64,000 nt of DNA from assembly GCF_918797525.1 (NCBI RefSeq), contig NZ_OU963893.1, positions 1,302,001 to 1,366,000 of the forward strand, read 5' to 3'. The stretch's first letter is position 1; the number at the start of each line of letters is the position of its first letter. The DNA comes from an unidentified bacterial endosymbiont (GTDB lineage Bacteria > Pseudomonadota > Gammaproteobacteria > Enterobacterales > Enterobacteriaceae). A model generated the notes under the pieces. That model saw nothing but the letters and a program-made list of their open reading frames with translations, was not told the origin of the DNA and ran no database searches. Below are positions 35,965 to 46,303 of the stretch, one piece after another. The position numbers and the translations under genes were made by a program.

Positions 35965-35990
35965 GCCCGGGCATGACCGGGCTTGTTCAT
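35965..35990 (+). terminator. weak terminator after tyrA
   Basis: GCCCGG, a six-base loop and CCGGGC form a stem with a short T-rich tail (TTGTTC), nine bases after the tyrA stop. Confidence 0.5.
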
Positions 35991-36045
35991 CAAAATACTC
36001 TTCGTTTAGCAACTTAAAAAAACAAACTCAGTAAAAGGTGAACTC

Positions 36046-36166
36046 CGCCATACTTCTAGTTGCATGTGCGTTGGCTGCACTCGTTCACCCCAGTCACATA
36101 CTTATGTACGCTCCCGGGGATTCACTCTCTTGCTGCCTTCCTGCAACTCGAATTATTTAGGGTATA
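36046..36166. repeat. ERIC repeat
   Basis: A palindromic enterobacterial intergenic repeat of about 120 bases. It includes GCTGCACTCGTTCACCCC AGTCAC, close to the ERIC2 primer region, and TGTACGCTCCCGGGGATTCAC, close to ERIC1R. It marks the left edge of the islet between tyrA and pheA. Confidence 0.85.
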
Positions 36167-36402
36167 TGCACTATATGCCGTCAGAAAATCGTTACCAATA
36201 ACCTGTTGTATGTAATGAGGCCGGTCTGGCTGCACTGAATATCATACAAAAAGATGGAAAATTGGCTCGAAGCAGGCATTAATTGCGAGTCGGAAGAATT
36301 TCAATGGCGGGCCGCTACACCTACTGTTTTCTGAGAATGAAGGGGGCTGATGCTTTAACTGGTGGGAGACACTCCTCACAACTTTTGCAACCTGCCTGGG
36401 GT
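36167..36402. other. interval between the ERIC repeat and the effector-like gene
   Basis: About 240 bases with no ORF of note and no clear hairpin. It may carry debris of a former gene; I see nothing assignable. Confidence 0.35.
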
Positions 36403-38142
36403 CTACAAAGGGAACGCAGTGGGGGGGATTTCGTGTTCGTGAGGTGAACCGAAGACTAATCTATCCTGCAACAGAAGATGGGTATCGGAAATAGTTAACC
36501 GTTCTTTTTCAAGGCCGTTTTTATTAAACAACATGTGGACGTTAATCGTAGATGATAAATAGCTTTGCTGCGGGTTAGCGGCTGATATGGTATCGACTGC
36601 ATTGCCAAATTTCACCACAGGCCATTTCAAGTCAATAGCAATATCTACACCCTGACGCTTACTCACCGTAAAACTGATATCTGGTTTGCCCACCTTCATC
36701 CATATGTTATCCACACAGATAAGATCCGGCGGTTGGTGCTTAAATTGATCGAAAATCTGCTCCTGCACACCTGGATTAATGCTTTCAGGAATTAAGTAAC
36801 GGCTCAATGCCAGCAGACTCATGGGATTGTTGTCTACCAAACTGGATAATTGTTCTAGTTGCCGCTGTTTTAGTGGCGATAGCCCAGTTTCACCCATCCA
36901 GCTGGTTTTTGCCTGAGCGAGAAATTGACTACCCATGTTGATGAGTCTGGTGTAGTAATTCAGGTAGGTGTTATCTATTTTTAAATTAATGCCTTTATCC
37001 AATGATTTGATGAATTCGCTGTCCACTACCAGGGTATTGACTTCTTGAGGATGGTGTACCGGGACGCGAAATTCGGTATCAATATAATTCTGCAATTGCG
37101 CCGACGGTGGATGTGCACTCGCAAGCTGTACTGATACCGCTTCAATGTTGCCAGACCAATTCTGCGCCACTTTAATTTTCGGAGTGGGCAGCCGGGTCAA
37201 AAAGGACCCGATGGAGGCGGCATCCTGCTGCAGTGTTTCGCGGATACCCTTGGGTAATGCATTGATATTTTGATTAACAATAGCGCTTTGTTCGGTGGCG
37301 TGGCCCATCAATACCACCCTGGCAAAATCTTTTGGTGAGATGTCTTCCGCCACCGCCAGATTGTCCGGCCACCATTCGGTGAACACGGCTGACAGATCTT
37401 TTTCGCTATAGGGCAACTGCAAGTATTGCTGAATATTATCGATCTGCTGGAATGCGGAAGTCACCATTTTGGGAGCCTGAGTTACCACAAAGTCCAAAGT
37501 CTGCAAACCCGTTGGTGGCGGCGGTAATGTACTCGATTCAGGAGCCAACGCCTGATACAGTTTCCAGGCGGCCATATCATGCAGATGGGAACTTTGCCGG
37601 AATTCAGGTCGGTCCAGGATGGCGCGTTTCAGCGCTGACATGAATGTGGCGGAAATCATTTTACCGCCGGTAACGCCGGTAAAAACATTGTCCAGCGCCA
37701 GACGCAAAACATTTTCGCCGCCGTCAAATTTGGTTAATGCGGCCAGTACGCGTTCCACGCTATGATCCTGGATTATTGTCGGCCCGATATAGTCTGTAAT
37801 ACCGGTAGCTATTTTCCGTACCAGTCCACTCTGTCCTCTGGATTGTAAAATGAGATCAACCCATGACCCTAATCCATTTTCGGCCTGTTCTTTGGTATTA
37901 TTAAACAGCGCCGATCTGCCCTGATTAACAATTTCTGCGCTACGTTTTCCTAAACTTTTATTATTTATGATATAATGCTGCGTCAGCGTGAATGTATCGG
38001 AAATAATATTTTTAGCCAGCTTATCTCGTGTAATTGAACCCAAGGTGATGCATTTGGTTAAGGCATTGAATATGCTATTGCTATCCATACAGTGATAAGT
38101 GAGGACTCGAAGGCGAAATTTGGCGATGGCCATATTATTCAT
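36403..38142 (-). CDS. candidate type III effector-like protein
   Basis: 579 residues, mostly hydrophilic and helical, with no signal peptide or membrane helix. I do not recognise a catalytic family. Visible traits are a Ser/Thr/Asn-rich N-terminus, a Pro run near residue 210 (STLPPPPTGL) and a C-terminal beta-rich part (DISFTVSKRQGVDIAIDLKW). The start overlaps the stop of the upstream CesT-like chaperone gene (ATGA, 38139-38142), the classic layout of a chaperone/secreted-effector pair. An in-frame ATG at 38088 is an alternative. No secretion apparatus is encoded in the window, so the effector role is inferred from context. Confidence 0.6.
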   Translation of the reverse strand: MNNMAIAKFRLRVLTYHCMDSNSIFNALTKCITLGSITRDKLAKNIISDTFTLTQHYIINNKSLGKRSAEIVNQGRSALFNNTKEQAENGLGSWVDLILQSRGQSGLVRKIATGITDYIGPTIIQDHSVERVLAALTKFDGGENVLRLALDNVFTGVTGGKMISATFMSALKRAILDRPEFRQSSHLHDMAAWKLYQALAPESSTLPPPPTGLQTLDFVVTQAPKMVTSAFQQIDNIQQYLQLPYSEKDLSAVFTEWWPDNLAVAEDISPKDFARVVLMGHATEQSAIVNQNINALPKGIRETLQQDAASIGSFLTRLPTPKIKVAQNWSGNIEAVSVQLASAHPPSAQLQNYIDTEFRVPVHHPQEVNTLVVDSEFIKSLDKGINLKIDNTYLNYYTRLINMGSQFLAQAKTSWMGETGLSPLKQRQLEQLSSLVDNNPMSLLALSRYLIPESINPGVQEQIFDQFKHQPPDLICVDNIWMKVGKPDISFTVSKRQGVDIAIDLKWPVVKFGNAVDTISAANPQQSYLSSTINVHMLFNKNGLEKERLTISDTHLLLQDRLVFGSPHEHEIPPTAFPL

Positions 38143-38594
38143 GGTTTCAAGGTCTTTTTAAGATGCTGGCTGGCTGAAGTATCCAATAAGGGTGGCTGGG
38201 CTGCCTGGCCTATTTTGGGTAAATTCTCTTTCCAGTATTGCGCTTGATCAACTAGCGTTTCAACGCCCTTAAGGGCGGCTTCGGTCGATAACAGAGCTAA
38301 ATCCATCAAGCAAAAGAGGATGATTCGCTGGCCGCCAGCGTCGTAGCCAAACCAGCAGCGATGCGTGGCGATACCGAATAAATGGATCTGCAAAAGAGAG
38401 GCAAAAAAATCATCCGACAGCGGTTGGGTAATTTGCATCACCGGCGAAAAGAGATACACATAGCTGTCATGATTTTCAAACGTAATATCGATGTTATCGT
38501 CGAAACGCATAGTGCAGCCGCCACTTTGCAATGCATCGTTAATATTAAAATGCGCATCTGCATTAAGTGATTGTAAGAGTTCAGAAAAAGTCAT
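38139..38594 (-). CDS. CesT/Tir-type secretion chaperone
   Basis: 151 residues, acidic and of typical class I type III chaperone size. It opens with a helix (FSELLQSLN), then beta strands (CTMRFDDNIDITFENHDSYVYLFSPV), a helix around DDFFASLLQIHLFGIATHRC, the strand pair CWFGYDAGGQRIILFCLM and a C-terminal helix. This order fits the CesT fold. It is translated just ahead of the 579-aa protein, its likely client. I infer the family from pattern and context rather than from a search. Confidence 0.68.
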   Translation of the reverse strand: MTFSELLQSLNADAHFNINDALQSGGCTMRFDDNIDITFENHDSYVYLFSPVMQITQPLSDDFFASLLQIHLFGIATHRCWFGYDAGGQRIILFCLMDLALLSTEAALKGVETLVDQAQYWKENLPKIGQAAQPPLLDTSASQHLKKTLKP

Positions 38595-38967
38595 CGCATT
38601 ATCTCTGGTCAGTTCGCACGTTTTATCGCACGAGGGTCGACTAATCTGCTTGATGATTAGAGCTTATTTCAATATCTTACAAATAATTAACTCGATGATA
38701 CTATCAAATTTCGATTATATTTTTCTTGTACAGCAATGCACAGCCCGATAATCCTCACATATTTAACGGCGGTTGCACTTTGATTCAGGTTATGCATGGT
38801 ACATGCCGACCTTTAAATGAGGTCATGTACTTCTTCATCAGCATAAAGGGATGATTATTTTAACATCTCACATCTTTTGCAATAGTGCCTTCACCCCTCA
38901 CTCAAGATTTTCCGCCAGAGACATAACTTTGCCAACTTTTACATAACGAAAGATATAAAGGATAAAG
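38595..38967. other. AT-rich interval upstream of the chaperone gene
   Basis: About 370 bases between divergent units, AT-rich, with no credible ORF. It probably contains the promoter of the chaperone/effector pair and, before 38968, an AAAGGA ribosome site for the invasin-like relic. Confidence 0.4.
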
Positions 38968-39466
38968 ATGCAGATACCGCATGCGCAGCGGTTTGTCAAT
39001 TATCATAGCCAACTGTACTCGTCTGTATGATATCTTTTTCCCGGGCATCGTGGTTTTACTTCACGTCGGAAATGTACACATCCCCGACACGAACCTGACG
39101 ATAGTTATGGACGCAAACGGCAATATTTTTTCAGGCCAGACGGTTAGCTTCAATGCCAGTAATGGGGCAACTATTAATACAAGCGGCATCATCGGCGAAG
39201 ACGGGACAATTACAGTTATGATATCCAGCATCAACAATAATACTCAGTCCATGAATGTCTATTTCACGCTCGTCGCAAGTGATTTAAAAATTGTTCAAGC
39301 TTCAGTACAAGGGATAGGGTCAGTTGCGTCCATCGGACAATATGTAGAGGGGGTTAATGCTCGGGATCTTCGCGAGCGGTTCTTCTGAGGACGATTTATC
39401 ATACGGTGCGAGGGTTGAAATTATTGAGGGTACAGAAAAAGATATTTTTATCGCCCGTGATATTAG

Positions 39467-40381
39467 GCTGTGTCCCTTAATCGTTTGAGCTATAGTAACT
39501 GTCTGTTTCCACAACATATTGAACTATGGCTCGCTACGACCTTCCTGATGAAGCATGGATTATCATCCAGCCTTTATTGCCTGCTGAACCCGTATCTCCA
39601 CGGGCCGGACGCCCATGGGCTGAGCATCGTAAAATTATCAACGGTATGTTCTGGGTGTTGTGTTCCGGGGCTCCGTGGCGTGATTTACCTGAACGATATG
39701 GACCATGGAAAACGGTTTATAACCGCTTTAACCGGTGGTCAAAATCAGGTGTTATTAACATTATTTTCAACAGGTTGCTTTCGCTACTTGATGCCAGCAA
39801 TCTTGTTGACTGGTCTGCTACGGCGCTGGATGGCAGCAATATCCGGGCGTTGAAATGTGCTGCCGGGGCTCAAAAAAACATCCCGATATCGCCGGAGATA
39901 ATGGGCTGGGTCGCTCTCGCGGTGGTTTTGGCACCAAAATCCATCTGGCGACAGACGGAAACGGTCTTCCGTTAAACATAGTGCTGAGTCCCGGACAGGC
40001 TCACGAAAGCCAGTTCGCGCAACGTCTTCTCGACGGTATTGGTGTTCAGCGCCAGAACGGCAGCATGAAACGCCGTGGCCATGCGGTACTGGCCGACAAA
40101 GCGTACTCCGGGCATGCGTTACGCAACGAACTGAAAAGCAAAGGTATAAAAGCAGTCATTCCCCGAAAATCAAATGAGAAAATGGCATTGGATGGGCGTT
40201 CACAGCTCGATCGTAATGCGTACCGCAATCGCAACGTTGTTGAGCGATGTTTTGGTCGCCTGAAAGAATACCGTCGCATAGCGACGCGTTACGACAAAAC
40301 GGCGAGAAATTATCTGGCGATGGTGAAGCTGGGCTGCATCCGGCTCTTTTATCAACGACTATATAATTAAGGGACACAGCC
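39467..40381 (+). mobile_element. IS5-family (IS427-like) insertion sequence, 915 bp
   Basis: Terminal inverted repeats GGCTGTGTCCCTTAA and TTAAGGGACACAGCC, flanked by TA on both sides (39465-39466 and 40382-40383). Removing the IS and one TA rejoins the host reading frame. One transposase is encoded in two overlapping frames, the mark of the IS427 subgroup. A related end lies at 1-22. Confidence 0.92.
39526..40370 (+). CDS. IS5-family transposase, programmed -1 frameshift
   Basis: Frame 1 (39526-39975, 149 codons) and frame 0 (open 39855-40370) overlap. A canonical -1 slippery heptamer A-AAA-AAC lies at 39873-39879, in phase with frame 1. The shift gives a fused protein of about 281 residues: an N-terminal DUF4096-type domain (DLPDEAWIIIQPLLP, GAPWRDLPERYGPW), first catalytic Asp in ATALDGSNIRA, second in VLADKAYSG and Glu in NVVERCFGRLKEYRRIATRY. 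Both frames are intact, so the element is probably active. Confidence 0.88.
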
Positions 40382-40696
40382 TAATGTTATTCGTTCAGGG
40401 CCGAATACATTAAATAATGTGAGTAGGATAAATTCCGGGGCCAGTGTTACCGCAAGCCAGGTTAGTCAAGACCGCATAGGGCAATTTTATTAAGGATACC
40501 AGTTTATAAACTAACAATAATGATATGGTTAGGTTCTGGTCGTTCTGATAAGCCTTCAGGATCGCCTGCGACAATGGTTGCTGGCAGGCTGAAACACCCT
40601 CAGGGAAATATCGTATTGTTTTTCAAATGCATTAGCGCATTGGTGTATATACTAAAAAGCCTGCGGGATCTCCGCTGACTTTTTTAGGGATTTGTC

Positions 40697-41569
40697 ATGA
40701 CTCAGTTGCGCGTGTTATTTGACTATACGGGACATCTGCCAGAGTGCCCGACGTGGAGTGTGAACGAAAATGCACTCTACTGGGCAGACATCCTGCAGGG
40801 CGAGATCCACCGGTATCATCTGCCTACGGCAGAACACACCGTATTGTCCTTTCACGAAGAAGTAGGCTGTTTCGCGCTGCGAGAGAGCGGCGGTTTTATC
40901 GTCGCGATGCGAACGGGCATCTGGCTTAGCGATAAACACGGTCTGCTGCAGCGTAAGGTATGTGATAATCCGTCAAACCCGCAGCTCGCGCGTTTCAACG
41001 ATGGCGGCACCGATGCTCAGGGGCGTTTTTATGCCGGTACTTTCTGGGGGCCGGGGGATTACAATGGCGCATTGCTGATGCGCATCGACAACGATCTGAC
41101 ACCGAAAGTTATCCAGTGTGATATCCACGGGCATAACGGTTTAGCGTTTAGCCCCGATCAACAGTGGATGTTCACCTCGGACACGCCCAACGCTGTTATC
41201 TACCGTACGCCGCTTGATGAACAGGCTGAACCAGGCAAACGCGAGGTATTTCGCCGCTTTAAAGAGGGTGAAGGCATACCTGACGGTGCGGCGATGGATG
41301 CAGAAGGCTGCTACTGGAGCGCGCTGTTTGATGGCTGGCGCATTGCACGGTACTCACCGCAAGGGGAGCAGCTTGAGGAGTATCGTCTGCCGGTTCGCTG
41401 CCCGACGATGGTCTGTTTTGGCGGTGACGATATGAAAACACTGTTTGTTACCACCACGCGGGAAAATATGGATGCTGAGGAGCTGGCGCAATACCCGCTT
41501 TCTGGTGCCATCTTCACCCTGCCAGTTAGCGTGGCAGGGATGAAAAAAAGCCGCTTTATCGAGGGCTAA
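40697..41569 (+). CDS. SMP-30/gluconolactonase-family protein
   Basis: 290 residues. A six-bladed beta-propeller lactonase family member: [48 protein letters not shown] and [19 protein letters not shown] carry the metal-ligand positions (Glu, Asn, Asp). Likely a cytoplasmic sugar lactonase; substrate unknown. Its stop overlaps that of the convergent pheA by four bases. Confidence 0.9.
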   Translation: MTQLRVLFDYTGHLPECPTWSVNENALYWADILQGEIHRYHLPTAEHTVLSFHEEVGCFALRESGGFIVAMRTGIWLSDKHGLLQRKVCDNPSNPQLARFNDGGTDAQGRFYAGTFWGPGDYNGALLMRIDNDLTPKVIQCDIHGHNGLAFSPDQQWMFTSDTPNAVIYRTPLDEQAEPGKREVFRRFKEGEGIPDGAAMDAEGCYWSALFDGWRIARYSPQGEQLEEYRLPVRCPTMVCFGGDDMKTLFVTTTRENMDAEELAQYPLSGAIFTLPVSVAGMKKSRFIEG

Positions 41570-42726
41570 ACGGGATCGACCGGGACGACGTTTTCGCTCG
41601 GATAGCAGCCAAGCACTTTCATAGAACGGGTGATTTTACCCAGTTCGCGCAGGGCTTTCTGCATCGATACAGACTCCAGGTTGGCCTGAATATCGAGGTA
41701 GAACATCTCTTCCCAGGGGTTACCGTGGATCGGACGAGATTCCAGTTTGGTCATAATCAGGTTGTGGTTACGCATAACCAGCAGAGCTTCAACCAGCGCG
41801 CCCGCTTGTTGGCCGGTGGCCATCAGCAGGGTTGTTTTGGCGGGTACCTGGTCGGAGACATCAATGGCTTTACGCGCCAGTACTACGAAACGGGTGATGT
41901 TTTGCGTCTGGTTTGCCAGGTTACGTTCCAGTACCTGCAAGCCATAAAGCGCGCCCCCCGCCTCGCTGCCAAGTGCGGCAACGGTAGGGGTGTTTGCCTG
42001 AGCCACTTTTTCCATCGCCGCGGAGGTACTTTCGGTGTACTTAATTTTCCAGTTCGGATAGCGGTTCAGGAACTGGCTGCACTGCTGGAAGGGCTGTGGG
42101 TGGCTGTAAACGGTCTCGATTTTACTTAAATCGGTTGAACCAGACACCAGCACGCAGTGATCGATAGGAATTGTCATTTCGCCAACCAGTGACAGGCTGG
42201 TGTGCTGCAGCAGATCGTATACGTCATTAATGGCCCCTGAGCTGGTATTTTCAATCGGCACCACGGCGTAATCGGCCTGGCCTGTTTCAACCTGGTTGAA
42301 AATATCGGCAAATTTCGCGCAACCGCTCTCAATAAACTCTTCGAAATGACGGGCTGCGTACTGCCGTGCGGCGAGATGAGAGTACGAACCTTTCGGGCCA
42401 AGGAAGGCGATACGCGCAGAGTATGGGTTGGTTTTATTCAAATGCTGCTGCAGTAGCGCCTGCTGGGTCAGGACGGAGTCTTCGATGATGAGCTGGAACA
42501 GGCGGGTGATGTAATGAGCATCCAGGTGATGCGCTCTACCTAACTGAATCAGACGTTCCAGCAGATCGCGTTCGCGATCGATATCGCGTACTTGGCGATG
42601 AGAGGCCAGCTTGGCTTTGCCCACTTCGACGGCGAGCAAGCGGCGTTCTGCCAGCAGGGCCAGTAATTTTTCATCCAGGGCGCTGATCTTAACGCGCAGG
42701 TCAAGTAACGGGTTTTCCGGTGTCAT
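41566..42726 (-). CDS. pheA: chorismate mutase/prephenate dehydratase
   Basis: 386 residues, the E. coli length. An AroQ chorismate mutase domain (about 1-100) is followed by a prephenate dehydratase domain ([29 protein letters not shown]) and an ACT regulatory domain with [20 protein letters not shown] and [17 protein letters not shown]. It produces phenylpyruvate and is feedback-inhibited by phenylalanine. Expression is set by the leader peptide and attenuator upstream. Confidence 0.97.
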   Translation of the reverse strand: MTPENPLLDLRVKISALDEKLLALLAERRLLAVEVGKAKLASHRQVRDIDRERDLLERLIQLGRAHHLDAHYITRLFQLIIEDSVLTQQALLQQHLNKTNPYSARIAFLGPKGSYSHLAARQYAARHFEEFIESGCAKFADIFNQVETGQADYAVVPIENTSSGAINDVYDLLQHTSLSLVGEMTIPIDHCVLVSGSTDLSKIETVYSHPQPFQQCSQFLNRYPNWKIKYTESTSAAMEKVAQANTPTVAALGSEAGGALYGLQVLERNLANQTQNITRFVVLARKAIDVSDQVPAKTTLLMATGQQAGALVEALLVMRNHNLIMTKLESRPIHGNPWEEMFYLDIQANLESVSMQKALRELGKITRSMKVLGCYPSENVVPVDPV

Positions 42727-42756
42727 AGGGTTGCTTGTCTCATATTATCGTTATCA

Positions 42757-42785
42757 ATAAAAAAGGCCCCCCGGTTTGGGAGGCC
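42757..42785 (-). terminator. pheA: pheA attenuator
   Basis: On the minus strand GGCCTCCC, a short loop and GGGGGGCC followed by six T residues, between pheL and pheA. It forms when leader translation is fast, that is when charged tRNA-Phe is plentiful. Confidence 0.85.
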
Positions 42786-42833
42786 CTGTTGTTCGTCTTC
42801 GCATTCTTTATCACACGACGAAACGCCTCCCGT

Positions 42834-42881
42834 TCAGGGGAAGGTAAAAAAGAATGCGAAGAAAAACGGTCCTGGCATCAT
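42834..42881 (-). CDS. pheL: pheA leader peptide
   Basis: 15 residues, MMPGPFFFAFFFTFP, with seven phenylalanines; the second ATG is at 42878. The Phe codons sense tRNA-Phe charging and control the downstream attenuator. E. coli PheL is also 15 residues. Confidence 0.93.
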   Translation of the reverse strand: MMPGPFFFAFFFTFP

Positions 42882-42938
42882 GAATTTTTCCTGTCGTTGA
42901 TATTGTTAAAGTACCTGTACTGTTTTGACCCTGTCAAT

Positions 42939-42962
42939 AAAAAACGCGCCCGAAGGCGCGTT
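42939..42962 (-). terminator. terminator after raiA
   Basis: CGCGCC, CGAA loop and GGCGCG with six T residues on the minus strand, 24 bases after the raiA stop. Confidence 0.8.
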
Positions 42963-42985
42963 GGCGGTATACTCAATTTAAAGGA

Positions 42986-43381
<396 letters not shown>

Positions 43382-43550
43382 TCAAAATGTGTGATTTAGA
43401 TCACGTTATTTTGTCGGGTTTTGTCAGGGAATGTTTTTTGTGAGGAAGCACGGGAAGAGGTAATTTTTACCTTGTCCTCATCAATATTTGTGGCCATAGT
43501 TGATAGGATGTGCCGAAGCTAAAGCGCTTCAGTGTATAACTAAAATGTAT

Positions 43551-43580
43551 AAAAAAACGGCAGTCTATGGACTGCCGTTA
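43551..43580 (-). terminator. terminator after bamD
   Basis: ACGGCAGTC, a TATG loop and GACTGCCGT followed by T residues on the minus strand, just beyond the bamD stop. Confidence 0.8.
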
Positions 43581-43596
43581 TGTATTAGCATCAGGA

Positions 43597-44334
43597 TCAG
43601 GTGTTACTGCTGTTCGCGGCGATGATTTTCGCCACTTTTTCAGCCTGGGTCGTCATTTGCATCTGACGATACGCATTTTCCATCAGCTTCAGGCCATCGC
43701 GTGTTGCCTGCGTATCGGGATAATCGCGCAGCATACCTTCTACACGGTTTACCACGGCGACCCATGCACCACGGCGGGTATAGTATTCAGCAACTGAATA
43801 TTCGTATTTCGCCAGACGATCTTTCAGGAACACCAGGCGTTTGGTCGCATCGGTCACGTATTGGCTGTTCGGGTAGCCGCGCACCAATTTGGAAAAGTCG
43901 TTGAATGCATTGCGTGCGTGTTGTGGATCACGGTCGGAGCGATCCACGCCGAAGAAGCCCTGCAGGGCACTGTCATCCAGCGCCATGTTCGTTAAACCGC
44001 GCATGTACATCACGTAATCAATGTTAGGATGAGTTGGGTTCAGACGCATAAAACGGTCGATCGCTGCCTGAGCCAGCGGCAGATCGGCATTTTTATAATA
44101 GGCATAGATCAGATCTAACTGTACCTGCTGGGAATACGGCCCAAATGGATAACGATTATCCAACGCTTCCAGTTGCGTTATCGCCTGTTTCCAGTTACCG
44201 TCCTGCAACTTTTGTTGTGCAGTCGCATAGATTTCATTCGGCGGATTGTCAGGGACCTGTTCATTAGAACCGGAGCAGCCCACCAAAGCCAGGCTCAACG
44301 TGGCCGCTGCCACCAGATATTTCATGCGCGTCAT
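43597..44334 (-). CDS. bamD: outer membrane assembly lipoprotein BamD
   Basis: 245 residues. Signal peptide with lipobox LVGC, then five TPR-like repeats ([55 protein letters not shown]). An essential BAM complex lipoprotein that recruits beta-barrel substrates. It is divergent from rluD. Confidence 0.98.
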   Translation of the reverse strand: MTRMKYLVAAATLSLALVGCSGSNEQVPDNPPNEIYATAQQKLQDGNWKQAITQLEALDNRYPFGPYSQQVQLDLIYAYYKNADLPLAQAAIDRFMRLNPTHPNIDYVMYMRGLTNMALDDSALQGFFGVDRSDRDPQHARNAFNDFSKLVRGYPNSQYVTDATKRLVFLKDRLAKYEYSVAEYYTRRGAWVAVVNRVEGMLRDYPDTQATRDGLKLMENAYRQMQMTTQAEKVAKIIAANSSNT

Positions 44335-44465
44335 GACGTTTTGACTTTCCTCAAATGTTTGTCCGGGAGAAACTCTGTTCCTGCTCCCGATTAAGACCAG
44401 CTACAATAGCACACTATATTAAACGGCGAAGCCGTAAAACCCAACGTTAAACGAAGAAGCAGTTT

Positions 44466-45446
44466 ATGGCACAACGAGTAGAACTCACCGCAACAGTCTT
44501 TGAAAATCAGCTAGGTCAACGCTTAGATCAGGCTTTGGCCGAATTGTTCCCTGATTATTCGCGTTCACGTATAAAAGAGTGGATCCTCGACCAGCGCGTG
44601 CTGGTAAACGGCAAGATCTGGGACAAACCGAAAGAGAAAGTGTTAGGCGGAGAAGCTGTCGCCATCAATGCTGAAATCGAAGAGGAAATCCGCTTTGAGC
44701 CACAGGATATCCCGCTGGACATCGTCTATGAAGACGACGACATTCTGGTTATCAACAAACCGCGTGGCTTTGTTGTTCATCCGGGCGCGGGTAATCCTGA
44801 CGGTACGGTACTTAACGCACTTCTTCATTATTATCCGCCGATTATTGACGTTCCCCGCGCTGGTATCGTTCACCGTCTGGACAAAGACACCACCGGTTTG
44901 ATGGTTGTCGCGAAGACTGTTCCGGCTCAGACTCGCCTGGTGGAATCACTGCAGCTGCGCGAAATTACCCGCGAGTATGAAGCGGTAGCGATTGGACATA
45001 TGACCTCTGGTGGTACGGTTGAAGAGCCGATTAGTCGCCATCCCACCAAGCGTACCCATATGTCAGTACACCCAATGGGCAAACCCGCGGTAACGCACTA
45101 CCGCATCATGGAACATTTCCGTATTCACACGCGTCTGCGTCTGCGTCTGGAAACCGGGCGTACTCACCAGATCCGTGTTCACATGGCACATATTACCCAT
45201 CCGCTGGTGGGGGATCAGGTATACGGTGGCCGTCCGCGTCCGCCAAAAGGGGCCTCGGAAGAATTTATCAGCGTGCTGCGTAAATTCGATCGCCAGGCGC
45301 TGCATGCCACCATGCTGCGTCTTTACCATCCGATTACCGGTATTCAGATGGAATGGCATGCGCCAATCCCACAGGATATGGTGGAACTTATCGACGCACT
45401 GCGTGCTGATTTTGAAGAGCATAAGGATCAAGTGAACTGGTTATGA
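44466..45446 (+). CDS. rluD: 23S rRNA pseudouridine synthase D
   Basis: 326 residues, full length. N-terminal S4-like domain (QRLDQALAELFPDYSRSRIK) and RluA-type catalytic domain with the Asp in IVHRLDKDTTGLMVVAK and the GRTHQIRVHMAH motif. It modifies U1911, U1915 and U1917 of helix 69. The ATG of pgeF overlaps its stop. Confidence 0.97.
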   Translation: MAQRVELTATVFENQLGQRLDQALAELFPDYSRSRIKEWILDQRVLVNGKIWDKPKEKVLGGEAVAINAEIEEEIRFEPQDIPLDIVYEDDDILVINKPRGFVVHPGAGNPDGTVLNALLHYYPPIIDVPRAGIVHRLDKDTTGLMVVAKTVPAQTRLVESLQLREITREYEAVAIGHMTSGGTVEEPISRHPTKRTHMSVHPMGKPAVTHYRIMEHFRIHTRLRLRLETGRTHQIRVHMAHITHPLVGDQVYGGRPRPPKGASEEFISVLRKFDRQALHATMLRLYHPITGIQMEWHAPIPQDMVELIDALRADFEEHKDQVNWL

Positions 45447-46174
45447 CCAAACTGATTGTCCCGGAGTGGCCACTGCCTGCGGGAGTGGCTGCCTGCAGTT
45501 CGACCCGTATTGGCGGTGTGAGCCAGGGCGCGTGGGAGTCTTTAAATCTTGGCGCGCACTGTGGCGACAACCTGAAAAACGTTGAAGAGAACCGCACGCG
45601 CTTGTTTGCAGCGGGGAAGTTACCGTCTAAACCGGTATGGCTCGAACAGGTACACGGTAAAGCGGTGCTTAAATTGTCGGGTGAACCCTACGCGTCTAAA
45701 CGTGCCGATGCCTCTTATAGTAATACGCCGGGAACCGTTTGTGCCGTGATGACCGCTGATTGTCTGCCTGTATTGTTCTGCAATCAGGCGGGAACAGAGG
45801 TAGCTGCCGCGCATGCGGGCTGGAGAGGGCTCTGCGAAGGCGTGCTTGAAGAGACCGTCGCTTGCTTCAAGGATTCTCCTGCCAATGTCATTGCCTGGCT
45901 CGGTCCGGCGATTGGTCCGCGCGCGTTTGAGGTGGGTCCTGAAGTGCGCGAAGCATTTATGGCAAAAGATCCCCACGCGGCGAACGCCTTCATGCCCGTG
46001 GGGGAAAAATATCTGGCCGATATTTATCAACTCGCCCGCCAGCGGCTAAATCACGTCGGCGTGACGCAGATCTTTGGCGGCGATCGCTGCACCTTCAGTG
46101 AAAAGGGCGATTTTTTCTCGTATCGCCGTGACAAGACGACAGGTCGTATGGCAAGTTTCATTTGGCTGATATAA
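45443..46174 (+). CDS. pgeF: peptidoglycan editing factor/laccase-domain protein
   Basis: 243 residues, COG1496 family (YfiH). Metal ligands are visible in HAGWRGLCEGVLE and DCLPVLFCN, with the conserved GDRCTFSEKGDFFSYRRD end. It has been linked to keeping L-Ser out of peptidoglycan precursors, and relatives act as purine nucleoside phosphorylases. Translationally coupled to rluD (ATGA). Confidence 0.93.
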   Translation: MTKLIVPEWPLPAGVAACSSTRIGGVSQGAWESLNLGAHCGDNLKNVEENRTRLFAAGKLPSKPVWLEQVHGKAVLKLSGEPYASKRADASYSNTPGTVCAVMTADCLPVLFCNQAGTEVAAAHAGWRGLCEGVLEETVACFKDSPANVIAWLGPAIGPRAFEVGPEVREAFMAKDPHAANAFMPVGEKYLADIYQLARQRLNHVGVTQIFGGDRCTFSEKGDFFSYRRDKTTGRMASFIWLI

Positions 46175-46236
46175 CCTAAAGAATCAAGACGATCCGGCAC
46201 GTGCCGTTTTCTTTTCACTTAATTCAGGTCACTAAC

Positions 46237-46262
46237 CTTGAATAATTGAGGGATGACCTCAT
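46237..46262 (+). promoter_or_regulatory. clpB: sigma-32 heat-shock promoter of clpB
   Basis: CTTGAA (46237-46242), 14 bases, then CCTCAT (46257-46262), similar in sequence and position to the E. coli clpB heat-shock promoter. Confidence 0.82.
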
Positions 46263-46303
46263 TTAATCTCCAGTAGCAAATTTGACCTGTTATGGGAGGA
46301 GTT

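Larger units (their letters stand above)
38968..40493 (+). pseudogene. invasin/Big-1-like gene relic, split by an IS
   Basis: An ATG at 38968 with AAAGGA upstream starts a frame that shifts near 39028. The next frame carries a bacterial Ig-like pattern (LTIVMDANGNIFSGQTVSFN, then TINTSGIIGEDGTITVMISS). A further shift occurs in the G run near 39348. The last frame (GIFASGSSEDDLSYGARVEI, ending IARDI) is cut by the IS at 39467 and resumes exactly after it (NVIRSGPNTLNNVSRINSGA), stopping at 40493. The family resembles domains of intimin/invasin-type adhesins. Only a short part of such a protein is present; it is not functional. Confidence 0.65.
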
